NCBI RefSeq assembly: GCF_000416965.1
Contig: NZ_ATCL01000009.1
Span: 1-64,000 of the forward strand
Reading direction: 5' to 3'
Source: Exiguobacterium chiriqhucha RW-2
GTDB lineage: Bacteria > Bacillota > Bacilli > Exiguobacteriales > Exiguobacteriaceae
Length of the DNA: 64,000 nucleotides
This document shows, in pieces, positions 15,983-25,791 of this stretch. The translations under genes and the position numbers were made by a program. Each line of letters opens with the position of its first letter. Position 1 is the first letter of the stretch. The notes below the pieces were generated by a model. That model saw only the letters and a program-made list of their open reading frames with translations, had not been told where the DNA came from and did no database searches.

Positions 15983-16840
15983 ATGAAGCAAATCGTCAAA
16001 GACTATATCTATTTACTGACCGGGTCCGTCTTCGTCGCCTCGGCGTTCAGTTTGTTCCTATTGCCGAACAACCTCGCCTCGGGCGGCGTCAGCGGGATCT
16101 CAATCATCACGTACGAGCTGTTCAACATCTCGCCAGGGGCGTTCCAGCTCGTGTCGAACGTGTTGCTCCTCCTCGTCGGCTGGATGATTCTCGGGCTAGG
16201 CTTCGGCGTGAAGTCACTCGTCGGGTCGATTTTTTTACCGGGCGTGATCTTATTTTATGAAGCGATTGACGCGGGTGCGGCCGTCAATGACACGTTGCTC
16301 GCGGCCATTTTTGGCGGGGCAGGCGTCGGCATCGGTCTCGGGCTCATCTTCCGGGGACGGGCCTCGACCGGTGGGATGGATTTGCTCGCGCAAATCTTAC
16401 ATAAGTTCACCCACATCCCGCTCTACCTCTGTATCGCCATCCTCGACGGGGCGGTCGTCCTCGTCGCTGCTGTCACGTTCTCGTTCACGACGGGACTGTA
16501 TGCACTGATCGCCCTCTTCATTACGATCAAGATGATCGACTTCGTCCAGCTCGGCTTCACGCAGGACAAGATGGCGTATGTCATCTCAGAGAAACGGGAC
16601 GTCATCACGCGCGCCGTCTTCGATGAGCTCGACCGGGGCGCGACGGAGATACAAGCGATCGGGGCGTACTCGCGTCTCGAGCGCCCGATGCTCCTCGTCG
16701 TCGTCCGCCAGAACGAAGTGAGCCGGCTGAAAGAAATCATTCGCCGCATCGATCCCGATGCGTTCCTCATCTTCAGTGAGGCGCACGAGGTGATGGGGCA
16801 AGGGTTCACGTCGGACAAACGCTATATCAACGTTCCCTAA
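15983..16840 (+). CDS. YitT family membrane protein (DUF161/DUF2179)
   Basis: 285 residues. The N-terminal two thirds hold about five transmembrane helices (for example VFVASAFSLFLLPNNLASGGVSGISII and LLAAIFGGAGVGIGLGLIFRG-STGG). The C-terminal cytoplasmic DUF2179 domain (~residues 205-282) contains TEIQAIGAYSR, LLVVVRQNEVSRLKEIIRRIDPDAFLIF. The YitT family is uncharacterised. B. subtilis has the homologue yvjA near prfB, which supports orthology. Start supported by GAGGAG. It is probably read with prfB or from a weak nearby promoter. Confidence 0.9.
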   Translation: MKQIVKDYIYLLTGSVFVASAFSLFLLPNNLASGGVSGISIITYELFNISPGAFQLVSNVLLLLVGWMILGLGFGVKSLVGSIFLPGVILFYEAIDAGAAVNDTLLAAIFGGAGVGIGLGLIFRGRASTGGMDLLAQILHKFTHIPLYLCIAILDGAVVLVAAVTFSFTTGLYALIALFITIKMIDFVQLGFTQDKMAYVISEKRDVITRAVFDELDRGATEIQAIGAYSRLERPMLLVVVRQNEVSRLKEIIRRIDPDAFLIFSEAHEVMGQGFTSDKRYINVP

Positions 16841-16875
16841 GTTGTGGAATCTTTGTGTATTTTTCGTGAGTTAGG

Positions 16876-16903
16876 TTAGAAAGCGGTTCATAACGGCTAT
16901 AAT
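16876..16903 (+). promoter_or_regulatory. Promoter of cccB
   Basis: A perfect -10 TATAAT (16898-16903) with TTAGAA 16 bases upstream. Confidence 0.6.
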
Positions 16904-16947
16904 GGTAAAAGTAGGTTATTTCTACAACTTAGGAGGGGAACCCTATT

Positions 16948-17280
16948 ATGAAGAAATGGATGATGGCGATTGGACTTGGCGCCATGCTCACGCTCGGTGC
17001 GTGCGGCGGTGGCGATGAAGAAGAGTCGACGAGCAACGGGGACGGCGCCAACACGGCGTCGGTCGACGCGGAAGCGGTCTACGCACAAAACTGTGCGGCA
17101 TGTCACGGCGCAAATCTAGAAGGGATGAGCGGTCCGAAACTCTCGGACGTCGGCTCACGTCTATCGGCCAGTGAAATTGAAGAAGTCATCAAAAACGGGA
17201 AAGGCGCTATGCCTGCGAATGTGATTGAAGACGAAGAAGAAATCACGGCTGTCGCCGCTTGGCTCGCCGAGAAAAAATAA
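16948..17280 (+). CDS. cccB: Lipoprotein cytochrome c551
   Basis: 110 residues. A lipoprotein signal (GLGAMLTLGA then Cys) anchors it outside the membrane. A Gly/Asp/Glu-rich linker is followed by one class I c-type heme domain with the binding motif CAACH (C49, C52, H53) and a distal Met candidate in GKGAMPANV. It shuttles electrons in the respiratory chain. The order prfB-(yvjA)-cccB-ftsE matches B. subtilis. AGGAGGGG gives the start; it has its own promoter and terminator. Confidence 0.92.
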   Translation: MKKWMMAIGLGAMLTLGACGGGDEEESTSNGDGANTASVDAEAVYAQNCAACHGANLEGMSGPKLSDVGSRLSASEIEEVIKNGKGAMPANVIEDEEEITAVAAWLAEKK

Positions 17281-17288
17281 TCATGGGG

Positions 17289-17316
17289 AACCACGAGACG
17301 ACTCGTGGTTTTTTTG
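17289..17316 (+). terminator. Terminator of cccB
   Basis: AACCACGAG pairs perfectly with CTCGTGGTT around ACGA, followed by TTTTTTG. Confidence 0.92.
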
Positions 17317-17575
17317 TTTCCTTCAATCTCGACTGAATCCGGATTGTCAGTGATTGAAGCGAGGGAGTTGCGAACGCGGGTAGCTTTTGAATGTGCGTTT
17401 CATCATATGTGTCCGAGTCGTGAAATCTGTCTTCAACGCGACAATTTCACACCGAACTCAATCCAACTGAAACATTCCTGTAATGGTTATTTAAAAGTCC
17501 GATTGCTATAATTGTAGGCGCTTGAACTATATTGCCTGTCGCCTTTTTGGGTCAGGTTGGCACGAACAGGGTCCC

Positions 17576-17605
17576 TTGACAGGACGAGTGCTTATCGTGT
17601 AGAAC
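17576..17605 (+). promoter_or_regulatory. Putative promoter of ftsEX
   Basis: A perfect -35 TTGACA, 18-base spacer, TAGAAC as -10. It would give a leader of ~105 bases containing the ATAGATGCAT repeats. Confidence 0.5.
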
Positions 17606-17653
17606 AGAGGCTAGACGAAAATATTCACTTAACTAACTAATCCAATCTTCGTC

Positions 17654-17681
17654 ATAGATGCATGAAACGTGATAGATGCAT
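17654..17681. repeat. Two direct copies of ATAGATGCAT, 18 bases apart
   Basis: The copies are at 17654-17663 and 17672-17681, starting 18 bases apart, each containing the palindrome ATGCAT. They lie 30-60 bases before ftsE and could be a regulator binding site. Confidence 0.5.
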
Positions 17682-17713
17682 AAAAAATATATAAAAAGGG
17701 TAGGGAATACGTT

Positions 17714-18400
17714 ATGATTTCGATGCAAAAAGTCAGCAAAGTATATCCAAACGGCGTCGTCGCCGTCGATGACCTCGAGTTAGAGATTCAAGACGGCGAA
17801 TTCTTATACGTCGTCGGACCATCCGGCGCCGGGAAATCGACGTTTATGAAGATGATTTATCGGGAGGAGAAACCGTCGAGCGGTCTTCTTTTGATTGACG
17901 GGATTGACGTCGGCAAGTTGAAAAACCGCCACGTCCCGAAATTACGCCGTCAACTCGGCGTCATCTTCCAAGACTATAAGTTGTTGCCGTCACTCACGGT
18001 ATATGAGAACGTCGCGTTCGCTCTCGAAGTCGTACAGGCCGACACGAACACGATGCGTAAGCAGGTCATGGACGTGTTGAACCTTGTCGGACTGAAACAT
18101 AAGGCGCGCAACTATCCGGATGAACTATCGGGTGGGGAGCAACAGCGTGTGTCGATTGCTCGTGCCATCGTCAATAAGCCAAAGCTCATCATCGCCGACG
18201 AGCCGACGGGTAACTTAGACCCGGACACGGCTTGGGGCATCATGGAAGTGTTCCAAGAGATTCACCGTCGCGGTGCAACCATCGTCATGGCGACCCACAA
18301 CCGTGATATCGTCGACAAGATCCGCCATCGCGTCATCGCGATCGAGAACGGGAAAGTCGTACGCGATGAAGAGAAAGGAGCATATGGCTATGATATTTAA
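17714..18400 (+). CDS. ftsE: Cell division ATP-binding protein FtsE
   Basis: 228 residues, standard for FtsE. ABC ATPase with Walker A GPSGAGKS (~36-43), Q loop FQDYKLLP, signature [14 protein letters not shown], Walker [10 protein letters not shown] and H-loop ATHNRD. With FtsX it forms a membrane complex that controls cell-wall hydrolases rather than transporting a solute. The start is taken at ATG 17714; AAGGGTAGGG lies upstream. The end overlaps ftsX by 11 bases. Confidence 0.97.
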   Translation: MISMQKVSKVYPNGVVAVDDLELEIQDGEFLYVVGPSGAGKSTFMKMIYREEKPSSGLLLIDGIDVGKLKNRHVPKLRRQLGVIFQDYKLLPSLTVYENVAFALEVVQADTNTMRKQVMDVLNLVGLKHKARNYPDELSGGEQQRVSIARAIVNKPKLIIADEPTGNLDPDTAWGIMEVFQEIHRRGATIVMATHNRDIVDKIRHRVIAIENGKVVRDEEKGAYGYDI

Positions 18401-19292
18401 AAGTGGATTACGTCATCTGCGCGAAGGGTTCAAGGGAACACTACGCAACGGTTGGATGACATTCGCGGCCATCAGTGCCGTTACCATCACCTTGTTACTC
18501 GTCGGGGTATTCGCCCTCGTCATGTTCAACGTCAATGAGATTTCAGAGAACGTCGAGAGCGACGTCGAGATTCAAGTATTCGTCACCCGGACCGCGGAGG
18601 AAGCGAACGTCGAGAAGCTCGGTGAGAACTTAGAGCAGATTCCAGGCGTCGAATCGGTCACGTTCAGCTCGAAAGAGGATGAACTGGAGAACTTCCGCAA
18701 CCAACTCGGGGAAGATGCGAACGCCTACGGGACGGTCGAGAAGGACAACCCGCTCCACGACCGCTATATCGTCAAGGCGTCAGACCCGCTCAACACGGAG
18801 ACGGTCGCTGATGCGGTGCAATCGCTCGCTAACGTCGATAAGGTCACATATGGACAGGACTATATCGACAAGATGTTCGCCTTCTTCAACGGGATTCGCA
18901 TCGGCGGACTCGTATTGATCGTCGGTCTCACGCTCATGGCGATGTTCCTCATCTCGAACACGATCAAGATGACGATTTTCTCACGCCGTCGCGAAATCGA
19001 GATCATGCGTCTCGTCGGAGCGAAAAACAGCTTCATTCGCTGGCCGTTCTTCATCGAAGGGCTTCTCCTCGGTGTATTCGGTGCGCTCATCCCGATCGCC
19101 GTCATCTACTTCGGTTATGACGTCGCATATAGTGCTTTACAACCATCGCTAGATCAACTGAATAGTGATATATTTAAATTGATTGATCCATCGATTTTGA
19201 CGACGCAAGTGTCACTCGTCCTCTTAGCGCTCGGTGCCTTCATCGGGATCTGGGGTTCGACGACATCGCTCGGTCGATTCTTGAAAGTCTAA
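18390..19292 (+). CDS. ftsX: Cell division protein FtsX
   Basis: 300 residues with four transmembrane segments: one near residues 22-45 and three in the C-terminal half. Between TM1 and TM2 lies a ~130-residue extracellular domain, the part of FtsX that contacts wall hydrolases. Conserved: NGWMTFAAISAVTITLLLVG, and SRRREIEIMRLVGAKNSFIRWPF. The start at 18390 has AAAGGAG nine bases upstream and gives an N-terminus like B. subtilis FtsX; ATG 18384 is an alternative. Translationally coupled to ftsE. Confidence 0.96.
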   Translation: MIFKSGLRHLREGFKGTLRNGWMTFAAISAVTITLLLVGVFALVMFNVNEISENVESDVEIQVFVTRTAEEANVEKLGENLEQIPGVESVTFSSKEDELENFRNQLGEDANAYGTVEKDNPLHDRYIVKASDPLNTETVADAVQSLANVDKVTYGQDYIDKMFAFFNGIRIGGLVLIVGLTLMAMFLISNTIKMTIFSRRREIEIMRLVGAKNSFIRWPFFIEGLLLGVFGALIPIAVIYFGYDVAYSALQPSLDQLNSDIFKLIDPSILTTQVSLVLLALGAFIGIWGSTTSLGRFLKV

Positions 19293-19322
19293 TCTAATTT
19301 AAATATGAGGAGGAGTTGGCGG

Positions 19323-20696
19323 ATGAAACGTTCGCTTGCGCTTGGATTGAGTTTGACGCTACTTGCCTCGCCTGTATGGGCGACGGAGAAAGACACGCTG
19401 AAAGCACGACAAGATCGTTTATCCAATCAATTGGAGGAATCCAAGAAAGCGCAAGACGAGACGGACGCCGAGCTCGAAGTCACCGAGGCGGAACGCGACG
19501 CGGTCACGACAGAAATCCGCGCCGTCAATGAGCGTCTCGAAGGCTTAAGTGAACAGATCGCCGTCCAACAGGAAGAAGCGGACGCGGCGCGCACCGAGCT
19601 CGAGGAAACCCGTGATCAACTCACTGCCCAAGGGCAGTACCTCGAAAGCCAGAAGGCGCTCCTTAGTGAGCGTCTTCGTGTGCTTCAAGTACATGAGGAC
19701 CAGTCCTATCTCCAAGTCGTCTTCGAGTCCCGTTCATTCGGAGACTTCGTAACGCGGCTCTTGACCGCGCAGACGATTGCCGATCAGGACCGGGACCTCA
19801 TACATAGTTACATGAGTGAAGTCGAGCGGCTCGAAGCGCTCGAAGCACGGCAGCGGACCCAGCTCTCGTTCCTTAAACAGAAAGAGCGGGAACTCGTCGT
19901 GACGAAACAGGCGCTCGACGTCGCCGCTGAACAAAAGCAGGGTTTGTTGTCGGAACTGAACGAACAAGTCGAACTACTCGAGCTTGAGAAGATGAGCCGT
20001 GAAGAAGAACAGGCGCTCATGAGTGAGCAGAGCCGGATCATCGCCGGTCAACTCGAAGCGATCGCCCAAGCGGAGCGGGAAGCCGCCGCCCGCGCCGAGG
20101 CCGAAGCGAAGGCCAAGGCCCAAGCAGAAGCACAGGCAAGAGCCGAGGCAGAGGCGAGAGCACGAGCTGATGCCAAAGCGGAAGCGGACAAGCGGGCAGA
20201 CGACAAAGCGCCAACCGCCCCAGCTCCTGCTCCAACAACCCCACCGCCTGTGGAAACCCCGACGGACGTGACGGGACCGGCGACCTCGTTCGTGCGGCCG
20301 GTATCCGGCTACGTGTCGAGCCCTTTCGGCCCGCGGCAAAACCCGCTCACGGGCGTGGCGGAGTCGCACCGTGGCATCGATCTCGTCAATGCGACCGGGA
20401 CACCGATCGTCGCGGCGGCACCAGGCATCGTCATCAAGGCGGCCCCGGCGACCGGTTACGGCAACGTCGTCTTCGTGTCCCATATCGTCGGCGGGGAAGT
20501 ATGGACGACCGTCTATGCCCATCTCGACGCGATTACGGTCACGTCGGGGCAAACGGTCGGAGCCGGACAGACCGTCGGTACGCTCGGCAGCACGGGCTGG
20601 TCGACAGGCCCGCATCTCCACTTCGAATTACATCGCGGACAATGGGCGCCAGGGCAACCGAATGCGGTCGACCCGGGTCCATACATCGGTTACTGA
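19323..20696 (+). CDS. Secreted coiled-coil M23 (LytM) peptidoglycan hydrolase, EnvC-like
   Basis: 457 residues. A Sec signal peptide (~1-23, cleavage near VWA) is followed by a long coiled coil (~25-245), an Ala/Glu-rich repeat (~245-300), a Pro/Thr linker, and an M23 domain (~325-450). The zinc ligands look intact: HRGID (H349, D353) and HLH (431, 433), so it should be an active endopeptidase, unlike E. coli EnvC. The coiled coil plus hydrolase layout, 30 bases behind ftsX, strongly suggests it is the hydrolase activated by FtsEX (role of CwlO, PcsB or EnvC elsewhere). AGGAGGAG seven bases upstream fixes the start. Confidence 0.88.
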   Translation: MKRSLALGLSLTLLASPVWATEKDTLKARQDRLSNQLEESKKAQDETDAELEVTEAERDAVTTEIRAVNERLEGLSEQIAVQQEEADAARTELEETRDQLTAQGQYLESQKALLSERLRVLQVHEDQSYLQVVFESRSFGDFVTRLLTAQTIADQDRDLIHSYMSEVERLEALEARQRTQLSFLKQKERELVVTKQALDVAAEQKQGLLSELNEQVELLELEKMSREEEQALMSEQSRIIAGQLEAIAQAEREAAARAEAEAKAKAQAEAQARAEAEARARADAKAEADKRADDKAPTAPAPAPTTPPPVETPTDVTGPATSFVRPVSGYVSSPFGPRQNPLTGVAESHRGIDLVNATGTPIVAAAPGIVIKAAPATGYGNVVFVSHIVGGEVWTTVYAHLDAITVTSGQTVGAGQTVGTLGSTGWSTGPHLHFELHRGQWAPGQPNAVDPGPYIGY

Positions 20697-20700
20697 TGAG

Positions 20701-20739
20701 ACGGACGTGTTCCAAATTTCTGGAACACGTCCGTTTTTC
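20701..20739 (+). terminator. Terminator of the ftsEX-M23 operon
   Basis: A perfect 13-bp stem ACGGACGTGTTCC/GGAACACGTCCGT, followed by TTTTCT. Confidence 0.92.
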
Positions 20740-20748
20740 TGAACTTTT

Positions 20749-20757
20749 TGCTATACT
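20749..20757 (+). promoter_or_regulatory. Extended -10 promoter of ctpB
   Basis: TGCTATACT is an extended -10 (TG-N-TATACT), 37 bases before the GTG start. The -35 is poor, as is usual for extended -10 promoters. Confidence 0.5.
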
Positions 20758-20794
20758 GGATGAAAGACTGACAAAGAGAAATGAGGGACTACCC

Positions 20795-22198
20795 GTGAAA
20801 AATACAACCGCAGGATTACTAGCCGGTGCCACGTTCGTCGCCGGTGCCGGTGCTGGGCTCGCGACGATGGCGTTCACCGATACAGCGTTACCGATTCAAC
20901 CGAAAGCGGAAGGCTGGGACAAAGTCGACCAAGTCCGACAATTGATCGAGACGCATTCGTTAAAGGATATCTCGGAAGAAGACTTGTTGACCGGTGCCCT
21001 CGACGGGATGACGGGAGCGCTCGACGACCCGTACTCGGACTTCCTCGACGCCGAAGAGACGTCACAGTTCACTGACTCGATCGAGTCGAGCTTTGAAGGA
21101 ATCGGCGCGACTTTGGAGAAGAAAGGAGAAGACATCTTAATCGTCGCTCCAATCAAAGGCGCACCAGCCGAAGAGGCGGGTCTCCGAGCTGGAGACGTCA
21201 TCACGGCGGTTGACGGGGAATCGATTGAAGGGATGGCCGTCGAAGAGGCGGTCCAACTCATCCGTGGCGAGAAAGGGACCGTCGTCACGCTCACGATCCG
21301 TCGCGGCGGCCAAGAGGCCGACTATGAGATTACACGCGATACGATTCCGATCGAGACCGTCTATTCAGAAGTGAAAGAACAGGACGGCAAGAAAATCGGC
21401 TATATCGAGGTGACCCAGTTCTCTGAGCCGACGGCCGATGAGTTTTTGGAGCAGCTTGAGACGCTCGAGTCAGAAGACATCGATAGCCTTATCATCGACG
21501 TGCGCGGGAACCCAGGTGGCTTGCTTCCGGCCGTCATCGAGATGACCGAAGGGTTCGTCCCGACGAATAAACCGGTCGTCCAAATTGAGAACGCGGACGG
21601 GGAACGCGAGTCGCAGAGCGGCCGCGCCCGAGAAGCGAAGCCGTACGACTTGTTCGTCTTGACGGACGAAGGATCGGCGTCGGCATCTGAGATTTTGGCT
21701 GGGGCGCTCAAAGAAGGGGCCGGTGCAACGATTATCGGCAACAAGACTTTCGGAAAAGGGGTCGTCCAGACGGCGTTCGATTTAGAGGACGGCAGCAACT
21801 TGAAGCTGACGACGAGCAAATGGCTCACGCCGGACGGCAATTGGATTAACGAGAAAGGCATCGAGCCGGACGTCGAGGTCAATCAACCGGATTACTTCGG
21901 GGTGAACCGCATCCTCGCCGACACGGACTCGCTCAAAGTCGGCGACTACGGCGAGGCGGTGTCGAACCTGCACACGGTCTTGTCGGGCATCGGCTATGAG
22001 CCGGGCGGACAGCCAGGATATTACGGCGACACGATGGCCCGCGCCGTCAGCGACTTCCAAGCCGACAACAATTTGCCGGAAGACGGGGTCGTCAATGAGG
22101 CGACGGCGTCGGCGCTTGAGTCACGCTTGCTCGAGGTGATTCAAGATGAGGCGAACGATGCCCAATTGAACCGAGCGCTCGAAGAAGCTGCAAAATAA
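20795..22198 (+). CDS. ctpB: C-terminal processing peptidase CtpB (S41)
   Basis: 467 residues. N-terminal signal anchor (~5-28), a PDZ domain (~95-180; PAEEAGLRAGDVITAVDGESI), the S41 catalytic domain with the serine loop TDEGSASASEILAGALKEG and the lysine in TFGKGVVQT, and a C-terminal peptidoglycan-binding domain (~380-455; LKVGDYGEAVSNLHTVLSGIGY). It cleaves substrates outside the membrane. B. subtilis ctpB (yvjB) lies at the same place, behind ftsX. GTG start with GAGGG seven bases upstream. In spore formers CtpB cuts SpoIVFA; the role in a probable non-spore former must differ. Confidence 0.93.
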   Translation: MKNTTAGLLAGATFVAGAGAGLATMAFTDTALPIQPKAEGWDKVDQVRQLIETHSLKDISEEDLLTGALDGMTGALDDPYSDFLDAEETSQFTDSIESSFEGIGATLEKKGEDILIVAPIKGAPAEEAGLRAGDVITAVDGESIEGMAVEEAVQLIRGEKGTVVTLTIRRGGQEADYEITRDTIPIETVYSEVKEQDGKKIGYIEVTQFSEPTADEFLEQLETLESEDIDSLIIDVRGNPGGLLPAVIEMTEGFVPTNKPVVQIENADGERESQSGRAREAKPYDLFVLTDEGSASASEILAGALKEGAGATIIGNKTFGKGVVQTAFDLEDGSNLKLTTSKWLTPDGNWINEKGIEPDVEVNQPDYFGVNRILADTDSLKVGDYGEAVSNLHTVLSGIGYEPGGQPGYYGDTMARAVSDFQADNNLPEDGVVNEATASALESRLLEVIQDEANDAQLNRALEEAAK

Positions 22199-22223
22199 GG
22201 ATTAGGGAAAGGATTGGACAAGT

Positions 22224-23375
22224 GTGGACGTTCTACGAATGAGTTTTACTGCTTTGTTGACCTTGATCGGTAGTCCGCTACTCTGGGCGACACTCGTCGC
22301 CCTCGCTTACATATCCATGACGCGCATCAAACGGGAGCGAGGCATGTTCCGCTCACGGCGACGTTCGCCGAAGTCGGACTGGCGCCATTTTGTGTGGCCG
22401 AGCCTGTTGCTCGCCGTCATCGGTTCAGCCGCATTGATTTTGCTCGAGACGACCGTCAACTGGGAATGGCTCGTGACGTTCAGCGTGCTGTATGCGCTCA
22501 TCGTCTTGACGATGCACCCACGTTTCAGCAGCCCGGCGTTCCCGTTCCTCCTCATGCTGACGGCGGTCGCGTTGCGTGACGTCGTCGACTACGGCGCCGT
22601 CTCGGGCTGGATGGACCGGCTATCCGAGGTCGAGTGGCCGGTATATGCGCTCGTGTTCGGCGTCGTCACATTGGCGGAAGCGATTCTCTTACGTTGGAAC
22701 GGGTCGATTGAAACATCACCGACGCTCATCTTGTCCAAACGAGGCCAGTTCATCGGCGGACATGTCGTCAAACGGCTTTGGTTTTTCCCGCTCGTCGTCT
22801 TTTTGCCACCGTCGTTCGGTCTCGACATGCCGGTGCCGGTCATCTTGCCGATCCCAATCGGGGTCAGCCTGTTATCGACCGGGGCCTTGCCAGGGACGCT
22901 CCTCGGTCGCCTGAGCCTGTATCGCGGCTTGCTCGCGCTCGTCGCCCTCGGTTTGTTCGGGGCGTCGTACGTCATCGACGTGCCGTATGCGGCTTACGGC
23001 TTGCTCGTCGTGTTCGTCTTGTATGAGCTAGCGCTTCAAATGATCAAGCGAGAGAACCGCGGGACGACACCAGTGTTCATCAACGGCAACCGGGGCGCGG
23101 TCATCATCGACACGCTCCCGGGTTCGCCAGGTGAATCGATGCAGCTCATCCCGGGCGAGTCGATTTATAAAGTGAACGGGACGGTCATCACGGGCGGGAG
23201 CAGCTTCTATGAGGCGCTCCAGCTCCATAAGCCGTACATCAAGCTCGAGGTGCTCAACTTGAACGGAGATATCCGTTTCGTGCAACGGGCGATGTATGAG
23301 ACCGACCCGCATGAGCTCGGCATCTTGTTCGTCGCCGAGCCGGCGAGTCCGCGTCTGCGGTTACGGAAATTATAA
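22224..23375 (+). CDS. minJ: MinJ-like polytopic PDZ protein (division topology)
   Basis: 383 residues. About six to eight transmembrane segments fill the first ~270 residues; a cytoplasmic PDZ-like domain follows (~280-370; GAVIIDTLPGSPGESMQLIPGESIYKVNG). This architecture and the location behind ctpB match B. subtilis MinJ (YvjD), which links DivIVA to MinCD and helps restrict septation to midcell. GTG start at 22224 with GGAAAGGA ten bases upstream, 25 bases behind ctpB, so the two are probably one transcript. Confidence 0.8.
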   Translation: MDVLRMSFTALLTLIGSPLLWATLVALAYISMTRIKRERGMFRSRRRSPKSDWRHFVWPSLLLAVIGSAALILLETTVNWEWLVTFSVLYALIVLTMHPRFSSPAFPFLLMLTAVALRDVVDYGAVSGWMDRLSEVEWPVYALVFGVVTLAEAILLRWNGSIETSPTLILSKRGQFIGGHVVKRLWFFPLVVFLPPSFGLDMPVPVILPIPIGVSLLSTGALPGTLLGRLSLYRGLLALVALGLFGASYVIDVPYAAYGLLVVFVLYELALQMIKRENRGTTPVFINGNRGAVIIDTLPGSPGESMQLIPGESIYKVNGTVITGGSSFYEALQLHKPYIKLEVLNLNGDIRFVQRAMYETDPHELGILFVAEPASPRLRLRKL

Positions 23376-23408
23376 AAGGGAGCATCCTTGGCGGATGCTC
23401 CCTTTCGT
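23374..23408. terminator. Bidirectional terminator between minJ and glpK
   Basis: AAAGGGAGCATCC pairs perfectly with GGATGCTCCCTTT. It is flanked by A/T runs on both sides and lies between convergent genes. Confidence 0.88.
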
Positions 23409-23416
23409 GCGTTCGA

Positions 23417-24964
<1,548 letters not shown>

Positions 24965-25672
24965 TTATGGTACAAGAATGCCGTACACCAATGCGGCGAT
25001 GATCGCCCCGATAATCGGTCCGACGACCGGGATCCATGAATAGCCCCAGTCCGACGTGCCTTTGTTTTTAATTGGAAGGACTGCGTGCGCAATCCGCGGC
25101 CCTAAGTCACGAGCCGGGTTGATCGCGTAACCCGTAGGTCCCCCGAGCGACATCCCGATCGACACGACGAGGAACGCCACGATGAGCGGATTCAAACCGT
25201 CGGTGAACGTGTTGGCCCCGAATGACAAAATCCCGAAGACGAGGACGAACGTACCGATGATCTCAGAGATCAAGTTGAACGGCGTGTTGCGGATGGCCGG
25301 TGCTGTCGAGAACGTGGCCAATTTGCCGCCCGGATCATCTGTCGCGTCATAGTGTGGCTTGTAGTGCAGGAAGACGAGGACGGCCCCGATGAACGCCCCG
25401 ATAAACTGCGCCAAGATGTAGCCTGGCACATCAGCCCAAGGGAATGAGCCTGCTGTCGCGAGCCCGACCGTGACGGCAGGGTTCAAGTGCGCCCCTCCGT
25501 AGATTCCGGCCGCGTACACCCCGATCATAACGGCGAAGCCCCAACCGAACGTGATGACGACCCAGCCTGCGTTCTCCGCTTTCGAATGGCGTAGGACGAC
25601 GCCGGCGACGACACCGTTACCGAGCAAGATGAGTAGCATTGTACCGATAATTTCACTGACGAATGCTGACAT
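24965..25672 (-). CDS. glpF: Glycerol uptake facilitator (aquaglyceroporin)
   Basis: 235 residues with six transmembrane helices and the two half-helices of the MIP family: HLNPAVTVG and [10 protein letters not shown]. The Asp following the second NPA-R motif is typical of glycerol-conducting members rather than water-specific ones. It lets glycerol diffuse inward for GlpK. The start at 25672 is set by AAGGAAGGG eight bases upstream. Unlike B. subtilis, the leader is short and has no obvious GlpP antiterminator hairpin. Confidence 0.94.
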   Translation of the reverse strand: MSAFVSEIIGTMLLILLGNGVVAGVVLRHSKAENAGWVVITFGWGFAVMIGVYAAGIYGGAHLNPAVTVGLATAGSFPWADVPGYILAQFIGAFIGAVLVFLHYKPHYDATDDPGGKLATFSTAPAIRNTPFNLISEIIGTFVLVFGILSFGANTFTDGLNPLIVAFLVVSIGMSLGGPTGYAINPARDLGPRIAHAVLPIKNKGTSDWGYSWIPVVGPIIGAIIAALVYGILVP

Positions 25673-25715
25673 GTGATAATCCCTTCCTTCCATATTAAAT
25701 TTGGCTTACCACTTC

Positions 25716-25744
25716 ATTATATGCCCCAAATGTAAGCGTTTCAA
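25716..25744 (-). promoter_or_regulatory. Sigma-A promoter of glpF-glpK
   Basis: On the minus strand TTGAAA (25744-25739), a 17-base spacer and a perfect TATAAT (25721-25716), 44 bases before the glpF start. Confidence 0.8.
25731..25743. promoter_or_regulatory. cre-like CcpA site overlapping the glpF -35
   Basis: TGTAAGCGTTTCA matches the two halves of the cre consensus (TGWAANCG and NTNWCA) but is 13 instead of 14 bases long. It covers the -35 region, the right position for catabolite repression. Confidence 0.45.
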
Positions 25745-25756
25745 AACCGAATATGC

Positions 25757-25791
25757 AAAAAAAGCCACTTTTCTTATGAAAAGTGGTTTTG
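25757..25791 (-). terminator. Terminator of the TauE-type gene
   Basis: On the minus strand AACCACTTTTC pairs with GAAAAGTGGCTT around ATAA, followed by TTTTT. The stem overlaps the stop codon. Confidence 0.85.

Larger units (their letters stand above)
17317..17713 (+). other. Long ftsEX upstream region without a gene
   Basis: About 400 bases with no convincing gene; a 68-codon frame at 17305-17511 starts inside the cccB terminator and has no ribosome site. The region holds two promoter candidates (TGGTTA-17-TATAAT ending near 17512, and the one at 17576-17605), an AGGCG...CGCCTTTTT element (17516-17547), and two ATAGATGCAT repeats. It is probably a regulated leader for ftsEX. Confidence 0.6.

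Noticed and set aside
17305-17511. 68-codon plus-strand frame before ftsE
   Set aside because: It starts inside the cccB terminator, has no ribosome site and covers a promoter-rich leader.
20040-20220. Repetitive GC-rich stretch that could be taken for a DNA repeat array
   Set aside because: It encodes the Ala/Glu-rich linker of the M23 hydrolase; the repetition follows codons and is not a CRISPR or satellite.
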